This document shows positions 9,925 through 19,797 of a DNA stretch of 64,000 bases, in pieces. Position 1 is the stretch's first letter, and each line of letters begins with the position of its first letter. Origin of the DNA: Agapetus fuscipes (lineage: Eukaryota > Arthropoda > Insecta > Trichoptera > Glossosomatidae). The position numbers and the translations under genes were made by a program. The notes beneath the pieces are model-generated. The model saw only the letters and a program-made list of their open reading frames with translations, was not told the DNA's origin and searched no databases. The stretch covers positions 11,270,493 to 11,334,492 of the forward strand of contig OX637362.1 in NCBI GenBank assembly GCA_951799405.1, read 5' to 3'.

Positions 9925-10037
9925 ATATGGTTCCCTAATGGGTCGCATGAACCTATTTATTTTCAGAGGCAAGCGAGGCGGCCTTACGCCAACAACTTCT
10001 CTTAGAATAGGGGTTTCCCTGCATAAGGCAAGCGTAA
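9925..10037 (-). repeat. SINE A fragment
   Basis: The block ATGGGTCGCATGAACCTATT to GGGGTTTCCCTGCATAAG is a diverged middle part of SINE A. It is cut on the right by the inverted-repeat element beginning at 10038. Confidence 0.6.
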
Positions 10038-10793
10038 GGGCCTGTTGCACCAACCTCCAATCAATATTTGAGTCGTATAACTGCAAACGCCGTCATCTCC
10101 AAATTTTATGATTTTTGAGATAATTATTGAATTTGATTCTGCGTAGTGTAACAAATCATTTGCTGTGTGCAATGTGATGAAAACCTCACTTAATCCTTCA
10201 TAATTTTAATTGAAAAAGTATGAATTCGTGCAAACGCCGTCATCTCCAACTCGCTGTCTTAGTTCTTTTTTACCGTATACGCCATTGAGAAAATTTTACA
10301 GGATCAATGTTTGCATGTGTACTGGATCAATGTGTCTAATAAAAACAAGAATATTATTTAAAAAAATATTTAAGAGAACTCTCACATTATCGAGTTTTAC
10401 GGTTTTTCTTAGCTCAGATTGTGTACAATTTGATTCATAAGACAACTGCATGGAAAAGTCATATTTGACAAGATTGGCGTATACGGTAAACAAGAACTGG
10501 GGGAACGAACTGACAAAAAATTGCGTTCAAAACACAAGTTTATTTTTCTCAAAATCATCGCGTAAGGAGTTGACGGCGTTTGCATTTATACGACTCATTT
10601 GATCAAATTTGATGGTTCAATTCTGGTAAGGACCTCGGTTAATATTTCTCGGAAGTGGGTAATAATATGATGGAATTTGAACAGGAAAGTTGATGTACAT
10701 CAGCTGATTTACGTATATGCAATCAAATTTTCGATTTGTTGGGAGAAATCACACTTTATTTTGATTTTTGTCTGAGCTTGGTGCAACAGGCCC
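10038..10793. mobile_element. 756-bp element with terminal and internal inverted repeats
   Basis: The ends are GGGCCTGTTGCACCAA and its exact reverse complement TTGGTGCAACAGGCCC. Inside, GCAAACGCCGTCATCTCC occurs near both ends, and a second pair (ACCGTATACGCCA / TGGCGTATACGGT) lies near 10273 and 10474. No transposase can be read. Flanking bases are TAA at the left and AAA at the right, so a 3-bp duplication is possible but unproved. It is a non-autonomous TIR element. Confidence 0.85.
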
Positions 10794-11610
10794 AAAGAGG
10801 TTTATGGTGTAAGCATGCCCGAGTATCAAATGTTTGTTGTGCCTTTGCAACTAAGATTATTGATTATGGATGATTTTTTTTATTATTATTTCTTCATTGA
10901 ACCTCCCTCAATCGAAGACCCGACGATGCTCAACTTCGGGAACCATTTTATGAAATAAAGGACTATCTTCCATCCCTCTCTCTCTCTCTAATACAGCCAC
11001 TTTTGTTGTCCAAGTATAAAAAAAACACGTTTAGCGTTCCAAACCAAAAATATGTGTGAAAACTAAAAAGCCCAGCCGTGGCGCCATTTTAGTTTACATA
11101 CATTTTCTTGTGTTTCAACCGCTACCCTCTCTCTTCATACAACCTTATCACTTCTGTAAGCCAAGTGTAAAAAAAATCTGGCGTATCGTTTAAATTTTTT
11201 TATGGAAAGTTAAAAGCTCAGTTGGGGTGCTGTTTTATTTTGCATACATTTTCTGATGAGCTTAACGGATTTTTTTTGTACATTGGTTAGTGATGATTTT
11301 TTACTCTAAAATATACAAAAATACATATTATATAAGACGGCGGACAGAGAGGGGGGAGGGGGGCGCCATCGTACATTATGGTTCTGACATGTTTATAATA
11401 AAAAAGGTAATATTTCAAACACTTTGCCGCCACTTTTGAAAAACGAGTGTTAAAAAAGCGTGACGGAGTGGTTAGCACTTACTAATAAGGATTATTCTTC
11501 TTTTAGGGATTGTTAATATCAGTTGCAGAGGCTCTGGCCACCCCTAGCTACAGTATTTACAGTATTACTGTTTACAGTTGCACATTTTTAAGCTCCTTCG
11601 GTCTTTTATA
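10794..11610. other. No gene seen
   Basis: AT-rich DNA with a CTCTCTCTCTCT microsatellite near 10976 and a G-run near 11350. No named repeat was recognised. Confidence 0.4.
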
Positions 11611-11614
11611 ATAT

Positions 11615-11700
11615 AGGTTGGTATGAGGCTGACCCTCCGTACTGTAAACAATGATTCACCTTGCCATGGTCCATCTGTTTCAAGGAATGGCGGCCTTCAT
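11615..11700 (+). repeat. Family C head fragment
   Basis: ATAGGTTGGTATGAGGCTGA followed by the TGTTTCAAGGAATGG region: the first about 80 bases of family C, inverted relative to the next copy. Confidence 0.75.
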
Positions 11701-11707
11701 ACAAGCG

Positions 11708-11962
11708 ATCTAAATCTAAATCTAAGCTGCAAAAATATGTACCATTTGAGATTCATATTAAATGCATTCCCACAAGCAGACACGCATAATTTCGCGCTTA
11801 CACATGCCGCATGTGGACCTACAATATAAAAAAACCCAATCTCAAATGAACATAAGCCCTGCAACTCTTGCCGACCTTCCCTGAAGCAGGGGTGACATTG
11901 GCAAAGTGAACCATTTTTTACAGTATGGGTGGTCAGCCGCATACCAACCTATCAGTCAAGGA
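11708..11962 (-). repeat. Family C repeat, full unit
   Basis: It has an AAATCTAAATCTAAG tail and the CCCTGAAGCAGGGG variant of the hairpin. Its outer end (AGTCAAGGA) directly abuts an RTE coding fragment in the same orientation. Confidence 0.9.
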
Positions 11963-12135
11963 AGGAAGCGATGACTCTGGATATCCCATTAATTTACTAT
12001 TTCAGCAATTTTGCCCATCCATACCTTTCTCGGTCTCTCTCTACCACGATATTCATTTATTCTTCATACGTACACTTTCTTCATCAGGCTTTCGTCATTC
12101 ATTCTCTCCTTATGTCCAATCCATCTTCACTTTCA
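11963..12135 (-). pseudogene. RTE-like LINE C-terminal remnant
   Basis: On the minus strand the region corresponds to the RGRxRPRKxW and ANEWxIQSH area of the RTE C-terminus seen cleanly at 14103 and 48234. Here it has frame breaks. The last about 30 codons and the spacer before family C are deleted. Confidence 0.6.
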
Positions 12136-13060
12136 CACTTCCTCTTGCACCACATTCTTCTCTTACGAAATCATTCCTCAACCTAACATACATTTTTTTT
12201 CCAATTATACTTCTTAGATAGTCCCATTTTATGTAATTATGTCTAGTAATCTATATTTCAAACATCGTCCATGCTTCATTTCCATACATCAAGATGCGTA
12301 TATTATTGCTATGATTTACGGGTTAAATTTAATACAAACTTTTTTTTAAGATTCCGTTCACATTTGGTTCGAATACTGAGTGGGTTTTAAACTGTTCAGT
12401 TCAACGCCTCTGATACAAGTCTTCCTTCAAAGCAACTCGATCTCTATTAATTATAGGCATATTAAGGGTCATTCTGGCACACGAGACGATGCTAGAATAT
12501 TCTTATTTAGAAGACCATCGAACAAATACTAGTATAATTATTTAATCATCCTCTGTTATTAATTTAATTTATTGTTGACTTAATCTATCGTTTTTTTTTT
12601 CTACAGTAGATTTTTAATCTATTTGTGGGATTTTTTTAGTACGTATGTTTCCATTTTTCTTATTTATATAATTGCGTGTCTGTATCTGTTTTTTCTAGAC
12701 ATACTCACACAAGTAATAACTCACCGACACACATTCGTAACATTATTCAAAAAATTCAAATAATTTTTGACAGCTAACACTTTCAAGTCTTCTCCTATCC
12801 TTTATGAATTATTTACATACATATTCAAAATGTAATTAATTACTCAAAAGAATATGATAATTAGTGAGGTGTATGCCTAACCGACGTGTTTTTGTGGGAC
12901 AAAAAAAAACCGGGAAAAAAGTTAGGAATGTTCTGGAACGGCGTTATGTAGAAAGAGTTGGGCCGACGAAGGTAGAACGACACAGAGTACTCGTTTTGTA
13001 CAAATTTTCAATGGATTCGGTACAACAACAAAAAATCCTCGGCCATGCGACGTCACCCAT
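12136..13060. other. No gene seen
   Basis: AT-rich. The stretch 12864-13040 is less AT-rich and open for 69 codons, rich in Arg, Lys and Val, but I do not recognise it. Confidence 0.35.
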
Positions 13061-13062
13061 AT

Positions 13063-13640
13063 ATAATCTATAATCTAAGTTGCAACGCAACGCAACTAAG
13101 CTACACATATAGTGTAACTTCTTGCCGCGCTATCTCCGAAGTGGTCGCATGTGGCGAGCTGGACCTATTTATTTTTACAGGTAAGGGGGCCGGCCTTACG
13201 CCAACCACTTCAGTTGAAGCGGGGGTTTCTCAGCTCCCGAGTGGGCTGGTACTCATTTCTTGTGAAGGCTGAGTAAGCCTTGCCGGTGTTTTATTTTGGG
13301 GTTTGAAATAAACACCGAAACGGGAAATAATTTCTGACACCTTCGGCGGGATTCGAACTCGAGCTCACGACATGGAATGCGAGCACTCTACCAACTGAGC
13401 TATCGACCGGACAAAGATATATTAACATTTAAATCTCATATCAAATGCATGCTCACAAATAGACACGTGTAGTTCGCGCTTGCAAATGCAATGTGTACTT
13501 ACAAATTAAAACTAAATCTGAAATGAACATAAACCCTGCTACCGACCTTCCCTTAAATAGAGGTGACATATTGGTGACAAAGAGAAACATTTTTACAGTA
13601 TGGGTGGTCAGCCTCATACCAACCTATAAGTCAAGGAATA
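13063..13640 (-). repeat. Family C repeat split by SINE A1
   Basis: The tail end of family C (TCTATAATCTAAGTTGCAA, 13063-13081) is separated from the rest (CAAAGATATATTAACATTT onward, from 13412) by a complete SINE A1. The SINE therefore arrived second. Confidence 0.85.
13082..13411 (-). mobile_element. SINE A1, nearly complete, inside family C
   Basis: The unit runs from CGCAACTAAGCTACACATAT to the tRNA-like head, with B box complement GGGATTCGAACTCGAG and A box complement CAACTGAGCTATCGACCGGA. A duplicated CAA/GCAA at the borders may be the target duplication. Confidence 0.9.
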
Positions 13641-13735
13641 CTTATAAAATAGATTAAGAAATAGATAGAGATAATAAAAAGATAAAGATAAAATAGATAG
13701 AGAATAGAATATAAAATAGAATAAAAATAAAAGTC
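13641..13735. repeat. Purine-rich low-complexity tract
   Basis: Irregular GATAGA / AATAGA units on the + strand, nearly free of C. Confidence 0.8.
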
Positions 13736-13776
13736 CCACCATACGACTCCTGCGGGGACAACACTGTAAGAAGTTC

Positions 13777-14003
13777 TAATCTAATCTAATCTAAGTTGCA
13801 AAGATATGTTACATTGGAGATTCACATTACATGCGTTCTCACAACCAGACACGTACAAGTTCGCGCTTGCACATGCCTCATGTGAACCTACAACAAAATA
13901 CCAAATCTCAAATGGACAAATCTGAAACAGGAGTGACATTGGCAAAGTAAACCATTTTTACAGAATGGGTGGTCAGCCGCATACCAACCTATAAGTCAAG
14001 GAA
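13777..14003 (-). repeat. Family C repeat
   Basis: It has a (TCTAA)n tail, a small deletion in the CCCTGCAACT segment, and ends with AAGTCAAGGAAC. A 100-base T-rich spacer (in element orientation) separates it from the RTE coding end at 14103. Confidence 0.9.
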
Positions 14004-14102
14004 CATACACGACAAATAACATTTTTTTAAATCAATAAATAATAATATATTATATGGACATCAAAAACTAAAACATAAATCAAATTTCACTTTAACAAAC
14101 CC

Positions 14103-14345
14103 TAGCCGCCAACATTACAGATCAACCGCCATTTCTTTCTGTCCTTACATACTTCTTTCATTTCCTCCAGAGTCTTAACCTTCTTCATATAGGCTCTTCT
14201 TTTATTATGACTCTGGATATTCCATTCATTCGCAATTTCGGATATTTGGTCCATCCATACCTTTCTCGGTCTTCCTCTACCACGACATCCATCTATTCTA
14301 CCAACATATACTTTCTTCGTCAGTCTTTCCTCATTGTTTCTAACA
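14103..14345 (-). pseudogene. RTE-like LINE, ORF C-terminus
   Basis: The minus strand reads openly from RLTKKVY through GCRGRGRPRKVWMDQISEIA to KEVCKDRKKWRLICNVGG and a stop. GRGRPRKxW is typical of the end of RTE-class polymerases. The endonuclease and RT domains are absent. It lies upstream of a family C unit, and the same pair recurs at 48.2, 28.3 and 52.7 kb. Confidence 0.8.
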
Positions 14346-14540
14346 GTTGCTAACAGTTAAAACCTCGTACATGCGTGTTTTGTGTTATCCCATCTCTATA
14401 CAAGCTGGTCCTTATTTACATTTACATAATATGCTAACTGCTTTGTCCATGGACTCGCTCTTTTTCTTTCTTTATTTCGATCCTTCCCAAACATCACACG
14501 GCGCGCTGAACCAAGAGTAGAACAAACTTCACGTTCATTA
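14346..14540. other. No feature recognised
   Basis: Sequence between the RTE remnant and the Harbinger element, without visible features. Confidence 0.4.
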
Positions 14541-14795
14541 GGGCCCTACCTCACCGGGATGCCACGGCGACGTCGCCGGCCACGTATCCAAACAATTCAT
14601 ATTACAATGTATGACAGGTAACTCACTTGGCGACGGGTTGGCTACGTCGCCAATTTGGAAGCGTAGCCACGACTGTCGGCTCCCTGTGTGGAGACTGGCG
14701 ACCGTGGCGACCTGGCGACGTCGCCAGTAACATGTACACGAGCAAGCTGCGGCTCACTCACTCAGTGTCCAACCAGCCGCCAAGATGGACGCAAA

Positions 14796-14942
14796 ATGAG
14801 TTTCACTACAGAAAGATTCATTGTAGAAATTCAAAATCGACCATTTTTATGGGATTCCGCCATAAAAAAATGTTCCGATCGTAATTTAAAAATAAAACGT
14901 TGGTACGAAATAGTTAATTTATTCAAGAAAAAGACGAGATGA
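14796..14942 (+). pseudogene. MADF/Myb-SANT-like protein, N-terminal remnant of Harbinger
   Basis: From the ATG at 14796 the frame reads 48 codons: FIVEIQNRPFLWD, then AIKKCSDRNLKIKRWYEI, then a Lys-rich end and TGA. The pattern F-I-x-x-I/V-x-x-R-P-x-L-W-D ... Y/D-R-N-L-K ... W-x-E-I is the first half of a MADF domain. The upstream in-frame ATG at 14688 adds TIR-derived codons and is unlikely to be the real start. The domain stops before its third helix, consistent with the internal deletion. Confidence 0.75.
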
Positions 14943-14944
14943 CG

Positions 14945-15095
14945 GTGGTTTAAAAAAAACACCACTTCGACTTCGATCTGATATAAAAGGATGCACCCAT
15001 AACTTCTTAGGTTTCTTCTTTTTAAACTTTTTGCGACGCACATAATAAATAAGTGCGATTTCTTCTATGCACGAAGCGACCATTCTCGATACGAG
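14945..15095 (-). pseudogene. Harbinger transposase, N-terminal remnant
   Basis: The minus frame reads EEIALIYYVRRKKF, a Lys stretch, then LWVHPFISDRSRSGVF. The motif W-V-H-P ... R ... G-x-F, preceded by a basic run, is the standard start of PIF/Harbinger DDE transposases in insects. The catalytic core is entirely deleted. It converges with the MADF remnant on the other strand. Confidence 0.75.
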
Positions 15096-15220
15096 GAAGA
15101 ACTGAACTGGCAGATGGTCGCCACTGGCTACTCCATTTGGCGACCGTAGGTAGCCAGAGGCAGCCATGGCTACGTAGCCGGCGACGTCGCCATGGCATCC
15201 CGGTGAGGTAGGGCCCTTAA

Positions 15221-15510
15221 TTCCACCAGAAAAGTATCGAAGCTAAAACGCTCATAGCTAGCGCTGTTTAAGTATTTTACATTTTTTTGTAAACGCTAAT
15301 TTAAAGTTTTTTACTTGGGCTATTTGTTAAGGGCACTCCATCAATAAGCCATTCAGTGCCCGGGTTATCTATTGCCTTCCTTCTCTCTCACACATCACTC
15401 TTCACAAGTCTGTCTCTGTCTTTAAATTCTAGCTCCTCTGTCCTCTTTTAGGACAGGGAAAACAAACTTTTGAAGGTTATTATTATTTTATATTTTTTTT
15501 TAAATAGATT
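15221..15510. other. No feature recognised
   Basis: AT-rich flank without recognised repeats. Confidence 0.4.
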
Positions 15511-15514
15511 TCTG

Positions 15515-15690
15515 AAGAGAAATGCAATTTACCAACCTATTTTGCCTGGCCAGAAACAGGTATTAATATCATCAATTAATAATTCATTATTGTTAATTTT
15601 TAATGAGGGTCAAAGTTGTGGTCAAATGACCCAGGCGGGGATCGAACAGACGTTGGTGTATTACAAACACGCTAGAAAGATCGACCCACT
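15515..15690 (-). mobile_element. SINE D (tRNA-derived)
   Basis: Reading the minus strand: AACACGCTAGAAAG-like head on the opposite strand, B-box-like GTTCGATCCCCGCCTGGGTC, then CATTTGACC and the CTGGCCAGGCAAAATAGGTT body segment. The same order is found on + at 35605 inside the hAT element. It has no relation to SINE A or B beyond the B box. Confidence 0.7.
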
Positions 15691-15721
15691 TGGTGTTATG
15701 GCCGAGGGGGGCCATAACACC
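15691..15721. repeat. Perfect short hairpin
   Basis: GGTGTTATGGCC and GGCCATAACACC flank a six-base GAGGGG loop. It lies at the head end of SINE D. Confidence 0.85.
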
Positions 15722-16069
15722 GACATATTATTATTTATTTAAAAAAAAAACAGTTTTAATTCAATATTTTTTAGTATATTATTTTATGCTCGAATATTCA
15801 TATATTTTTTGAAATAAATACAATGGACTTTCAGAATGTGAACCACCAAACCCTAACAAGTAATTTTAAGGTTATTTTATTTTTTGAAAATGTTGAATGG
15901 TAAAAAGTGACATCAATTCAGTCGCATCGTATTTGTCTGCAGAATATGAACGCCACTGAGGATGCATATCCTAGTTATGAGTGAAACGTCTGGAAAGGTT
16001 TTTTTTTCTCGAACGCTTTATAAGTATTTTTCTAGACTTTCTTTTCATAGCTAAAAACCAACGGCATGA
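15722..16069. other. No feature recognised
   Basis: AT-rich, with A and T homopolymers, and no gene. Confidence 0.4.
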
Positions 16070-16205
16070 CAAAACAAGAACATCTAGAAAATGAATATAA
16101 GCAATGCAACGTTTGCCTCCTTTCCTTGAAACAAGGGTGGTATTGGCAAATGTAAGCAATATTTTGCAATGTATTTGTTCAGCCTCATACCCATAGCTCA
16201 TACCT
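16070..16205 (-). repeat. Family C fragment, old
   Basis: Diverged head half: TTCCTTGAAACAAGGGTGGT, the CAGCCTCATACCCATA end and spacing fit family C. Confidence 0.6.
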
Positions 16206-16730
16206 ATTTCAGAAGTATTGCATTCCGATATATTTTTTACTTGTAGAAAAAAACATTATTTAACGAACCGTTTTGTGGAGAAGAACGGATTTCCAATGTT
16301 TCATCGAAATCGTATCCAATCTCATCACGAGATACGTCTCTTCTTCGAGGAAAAAGCTCGGACTTTATTGTTAGCAATAATTGTTGTTGCACGTGATCGA
16401 AGATTGCACTAAATTGTATTTAAAATTTCTGTCTCATTTTGTTACACAACCCAATGCGCTTAGTTTTTTTTTTTTGAGGTGTGTCTTTTTAACCTTTCGC
16501 CTCCTGCGCCCGCCGTCCAGATCATATTTTTTTATTTATTTTTTCCGTTCCCGAGACGATATTTGACAATATTTTTGTAGATTCTATTGTGAGAAGAGCG
16601 ACTATTTCCTCTTTAGAGAATGAAATGGGTGAATGCCGGCGACGCAGCGGTTTATACTTTTGTACATATTATGTTTCTATGAAGTTTGTATATTGTATAT
16701 CAAATCGTCATATATTTTGTAAGCACGGAA
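16206..16730. other. No gene seen
   Basis: AT-rich DNA with poly-T tracts. I see no protein family in any frame. Confidence 0.35.
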
Positions 16731-16731
16731 A

Positions 16732-17148
16732 GAAGTATGACAGGAAAAACACTGAAAGATAGAGTGAGAAACGAATGGGTTCTGAATGAATGCGGAGTAA
16801 AAGAAAGCGTGAAAGTGAAAGTTCAAAGAAGTGTGATGCGATGGTTTGGACATATTGAAAGGATGAATGAAGACCGACTGACAAAAAGAGTGTATAAAGG
16901 GAATGTAATAGGTAAGCGTGGAAGGGGAAGACCTAGAAAAGAATGGATTGATCAGATAAGTGAGATTGCGAAAGAATGGAATTTACAGAGTGGAAACAAG
17001 AGAAGAGCATGCATGAAAAGAGTGATGAAATTAGATGAGATGAAAGAAGTATGCAGGGACAGAGTCAAGTGGAGGCACTTATGTGGAGGTACTGGCCACC
17101 CCTAGAGGAATGGCGGCAGGATACAAGACAAGACAAGACAAGACGGAA
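16732..17148 (+). mobile_element. RTE-like LINE, 5'-truncated, intact C-terminal frame
   Basis: From SMTGKTLKDRVRNEWVL the frame runs through MRWFGHIERMNEDRLTKRVY and GKRGRGRPRKEWIDQISEIA to a stop at 17103. A short 3' UTR follows and ends in an (AAGAC)n tail. FGHIERMxxxRLxKxVY and RGRPRKxW are RTE hallmarks. Truncation point, tail and sequence agree closely with the copy at 51412-51808, so both are recent. It is a different RTE subfamily from those followed by family C. Confidence 0.85.
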
Positions 17149-17354
17149 GAGTAATATGTAATAAAGAAAGGTGTTATATTTTAATCAATTTGCTTCTTTG
17201 TCCTGTTAAAGTTGAATTATTTTTTTCAACATTTATTATATTCCAAGTAAAACTCTACCTGGCTATTCAGTAAGATCAATGTTAAATTCACTATCAGCCA
17301 GCCGCTCCTTAAAATTCAAATTTTAATAATTAATTCACTATGTTACAGATAATT

Positions 17355-17606
17355 AATACTATAATCTCTATAATCTAAGTTGCAAGGATATATTCATTCA
17401 AAGCTCTCAGATGTATGCCCACAAACACGTGTAGTTCGCGCTTACAAATGCTGATTGTGTACTTACAAATAAAATCCAAACCTCAAATGAACATAAGCCC
17501 TGCAACTCTTGCCGACATTCCCTGAAACAGGGGTGACATTGGCAAAGTGAACCATTTTTTACAGTATGGGTGGTCAGCCTCATACCAACCTATAAGTCAA
17601 GGAATA
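17355..17606 (-). repeat. Family C repeat, full unit
   Basis: An ATAATCTCTATAATCTAAG tail at the left and TATAAGTCAAGGAATACG at the right. The hairpin CCCTGAAACAGGGG is at about 17521. Confidence 0.9.
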
Positions 17607-17656
17607 CGATTATATATATAATACGATAATACGAATTCGCAAAATAACAACAATTT

Positions 17657-18135
17657 TATGACCGGTCCGTAGTTCAGTGGTAACACTTCGGACTGTGAAT
17701 GGAAAGTTGTGGGTTTGAATCCCGGCGGAGCACAAAAAATATACCATTTATATTTTCAAATTTGCTCTTTGCTGGGTTGAAAAATTCATACACCTTTACC
17801 AATGACCGGTCACCAAAGGTTCATCCAGCCTTACAGCAACTGGGTCTTGCTTGAGAATTGGTGCTTTGTAGCGGTGACCAAGCTCGTAAAAAGTCCGGTC
17901 GATAGCTCAATTGAGAAAATGCTTGCATTCCATGCCGAGAGCAAGAGTTCGATTCCAAGGCTTACCCAGCCTTCACAAGAAATGAGAACCAGCCCCCCCG
18001 GGAGCTGGGAAACCCCCTACTTCAACAGAAAGTGGTTGGGGTGATTTACCCGTAAAAATAAATATGTCCCGAATTGCCACATGCGACTCCTTCGGGGATA
18101 ACGCAGGCAAGAAGTTACACTGTATGTGTAGCTTA
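17657..18135 (+). mobile_element. B-A2 dimeric SINE, near complete
   Basis: SINE B (17657-17890) starts GACCGGTCCGTAGTTCAGTG, with A box and a B box GGGTTTGAATCCCGGCGG. It runs through ACCAAGCTCGTAAAAAG directly into SINE A2 (TCCGGTCGATAGCTCAATTG), whose B box is GAGTTCGATTCC. The A2 part ends near TGTGTAGCTTAGATGCGATG. Two tRNA-like heads thus lie in one unit. This is the clearest of the three dimers in the window. Confidence 0.85.
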
Positions 18136-18144
18136 GATGCGATG

Positions 18145-18161
18145 GGGGGGGGGGGGGGGCT
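18145..18161 (+). repeat. Poly-G run
   Basis: A run of about 16 G directly after the SINE dimer, where SINE A usually ends with GCGTTGCGTT. It is prone to sequencing error, so its exact length is uncertain. Confidence 0.85.
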
Positions 18162-18423
18162 CAGTTTTCTTTGCCAAAATTAAATTCGGCGATTGGAAAA
18201 GGAAAGCCAATGGTGGTCAAGCTGTTTGGACCCTAATCCAAAGCATTCATTTGGCATTTTGCAATAATTTGTGCAGACATTGGCTCAACTGATATTTGGC
18301 ATGCTGAGAAGTGCACTTCTCCGTACTGCCAGTAGGTCACCGTACAATATGACAGACTGACAGACGATGGCTTCTTGGAACTACGTAACATTAGCGCCAG
18401 ATATAATGCAACTTAGATGAATA

Positions 18424-18711
18424 TCTCGCACGTTTAATAATAAAGAGCAATAACTCAAAAAACATAAATGTTGGGAAATCACGTTTGAAGTTCAGACAGC
18501 CAGTACAACTTGTATGGGATGAAAAAGACGTCCGATGTTTTATCTCGGTCATATCAACACCTTCTCTATAGGTGGTAGTGGTCATATTCGTCCAAATTGA
18601 ATAGCTGTCGCATTCTACCTATTCTTCTCGCATTGTTCTTGCGTTTTATTACAAAATCTCGATTTTCCCAATTTTCGAGTTTTTTCTTTTTATTATTAAA
18701 CGTGCGATCTA
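18424..18711. mobile_element. MITE with TCGCACGTTTAATAATAAAG ends
   Basis: Arms TCGCACGTTTAATAATAAAG and its reverse complement bound about 285 bases; a second copy is at 58616-58863. The interior shares CAGTACAACTTGTATGGGAT and ATTCTACCTATTCTTCTCGC with that copy in the opposite orientation. The 58-kb copy is flanked by TA, suggesting Tc1/mariner relations. Confidence 0.8.
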
Positions 18712-18889
18712 TTAAAGGTCTTACGTCATGAAAATGTTAGTTTAAAAAGAGCAAACTTAAGTTGTTTTTAAAATGAAAATAATCCTTAAAAGTACATTGA
18801 AGCAGCGTTTAAATTAATGATAAAATTGATTAAAAAATTGTATGTCGACTTTCACCAAACCCTAAAAAACATAAATAAGTATCAGGATA

Positions 18890-19187
18890 ATAGATTTTGG
18901 TTAGCGCTGATTTTATGTGAATTACACCTCAAGAGCTCTGTACGAACGTTGTCGTAGTGACGACAATTGCTATAGTGATAGCAACTGCCAATTATCAAGC
19001 AAGACCCAAATGCTGTAAAGCTGGATGGATCTTTGATCACTGGTCTTCGGCATATGAACCTTTAACCCAGCTTTCAAAGGGCATATTTTAAAAATTAGTT
19101 GATGTTTTTTTTGTTTTACCCGGAAATCGAATCCACCACCTTCCAATGACGAATGCGTAGAGTTAACCACTAGACTATGGGCCGGTC
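18890..19187 (-). mobile_element. SINE B, complete but diverged
   Basis: All blocks from ATCAGGATAATAGATTTTGG to the head complement CCACTAGACTATGGGCCGGT can be followed. The B box has decayed to GGATTCGATTTCCGGG on the reverse strand. A duplicated CGACAATTGCTATAGTGATA stretch is inserted near 18960. Confidence 0.75.
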
Positions 19188-19269
19188 TAAGGTCTTATAA
19201 ATTAATCACAAAAATAACCCGTTTTGTAAATGTTTTAAAATGCAGGGAAATAGGTATAATTTGTGTTAA

Positions 19270-19410
19270 TGGCTCACTTTTTTGCACACTTTTTCATCTC
19301 CTCGACATTCATGACTCTATTCATGCACGCTCTTTTCTATTTCTCTTTCTGCAGACTCCAGTCATTTGCAGTCTCACTTGTTTGATCCATCCTTTCTTCG
19401 ATCACTCCCT
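19270..19410 (-). pseudogene. RTE-like LINE C-terminal remnant
   Basis: The minus strand reads RACMNRVMNVEEMKKCAKK and a stop, preceded by a frame-broken DQ-containing stretch. This corresponds to the RACMKKVMxLxEMKEVCKD end of the RTE copies. It is old and has no tail repeat attached. Confidence 0.6.
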
Positions 19411-19790
19411 TCCACACTGACCTTTGTTACCGTTGTTGATGTAGGTATTGGGCTCAGAACCAGCACTTGAATGGGTGGTAACAGTATCTCAAAAACAACA
19501 TCTGCGTTCTGTTCCCAATTCTCATTAGACCATTGTACAATAATCTGTTTCCCATAATGAAGATAATCGCCAGTAGTACAGTTTACTGTTCAGTGTTCAC
19601 CAAATAGACCGCCACATTAGAGACCAGAGGAATACCTGACTTATTGTTATGGTACCTACTCCACTGCGTTGTGACGTATTTAGTAGAGATGTAAAGTCAT
19701 GGATATAACAGTAACCGGTTTGCGTCCGGATTACCTACTAAAAAGCCGAAAAGTCTACACCGTGTCTTATATTCCAAATGAGGTTTTAGG
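19411..19790. other. No feature recognised
   Basis: No coding region or named repeat is visible. Confidence 0.4.
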
Positions 19791-19797
19791 GTCTATA

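Larger units (their letters stand above)
14541..15220. mobile_element. Shrunken PIF/Harbinger DNA transposon
   Basis: TIRs begin GGGCCCTACCTCACCGGGAT and stay complementary for about 48 bases. The flanking trinucleotide is TTA on both sides (14538-14540 and 15217-15219), the duplication usual for PIF/Harbinger. Many GGCGAC/GTCGCC motifs lie just inside each end. Two coding remnants remain, a MADF/Myb-like start on + and a transposase N-terminus on -, which is the two-gene content of autonomous Harbinger elements. About 0.68 kb survives, so the element is an internal-deletion derivative. Confidence 0.85.

Noticed and set aside
16218..16412. 64-codon ORF at 16.2 kb as a gene
   Set aside because: AT-rich, no motif, no splice-compatible context; consistent with chance.
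17657..17730. Possible functional tRNA genes at SINE heads
   Set aside because: Cloverleaf arms are incomplete, no acceptor stem closes, and each head continues into the SINE body.
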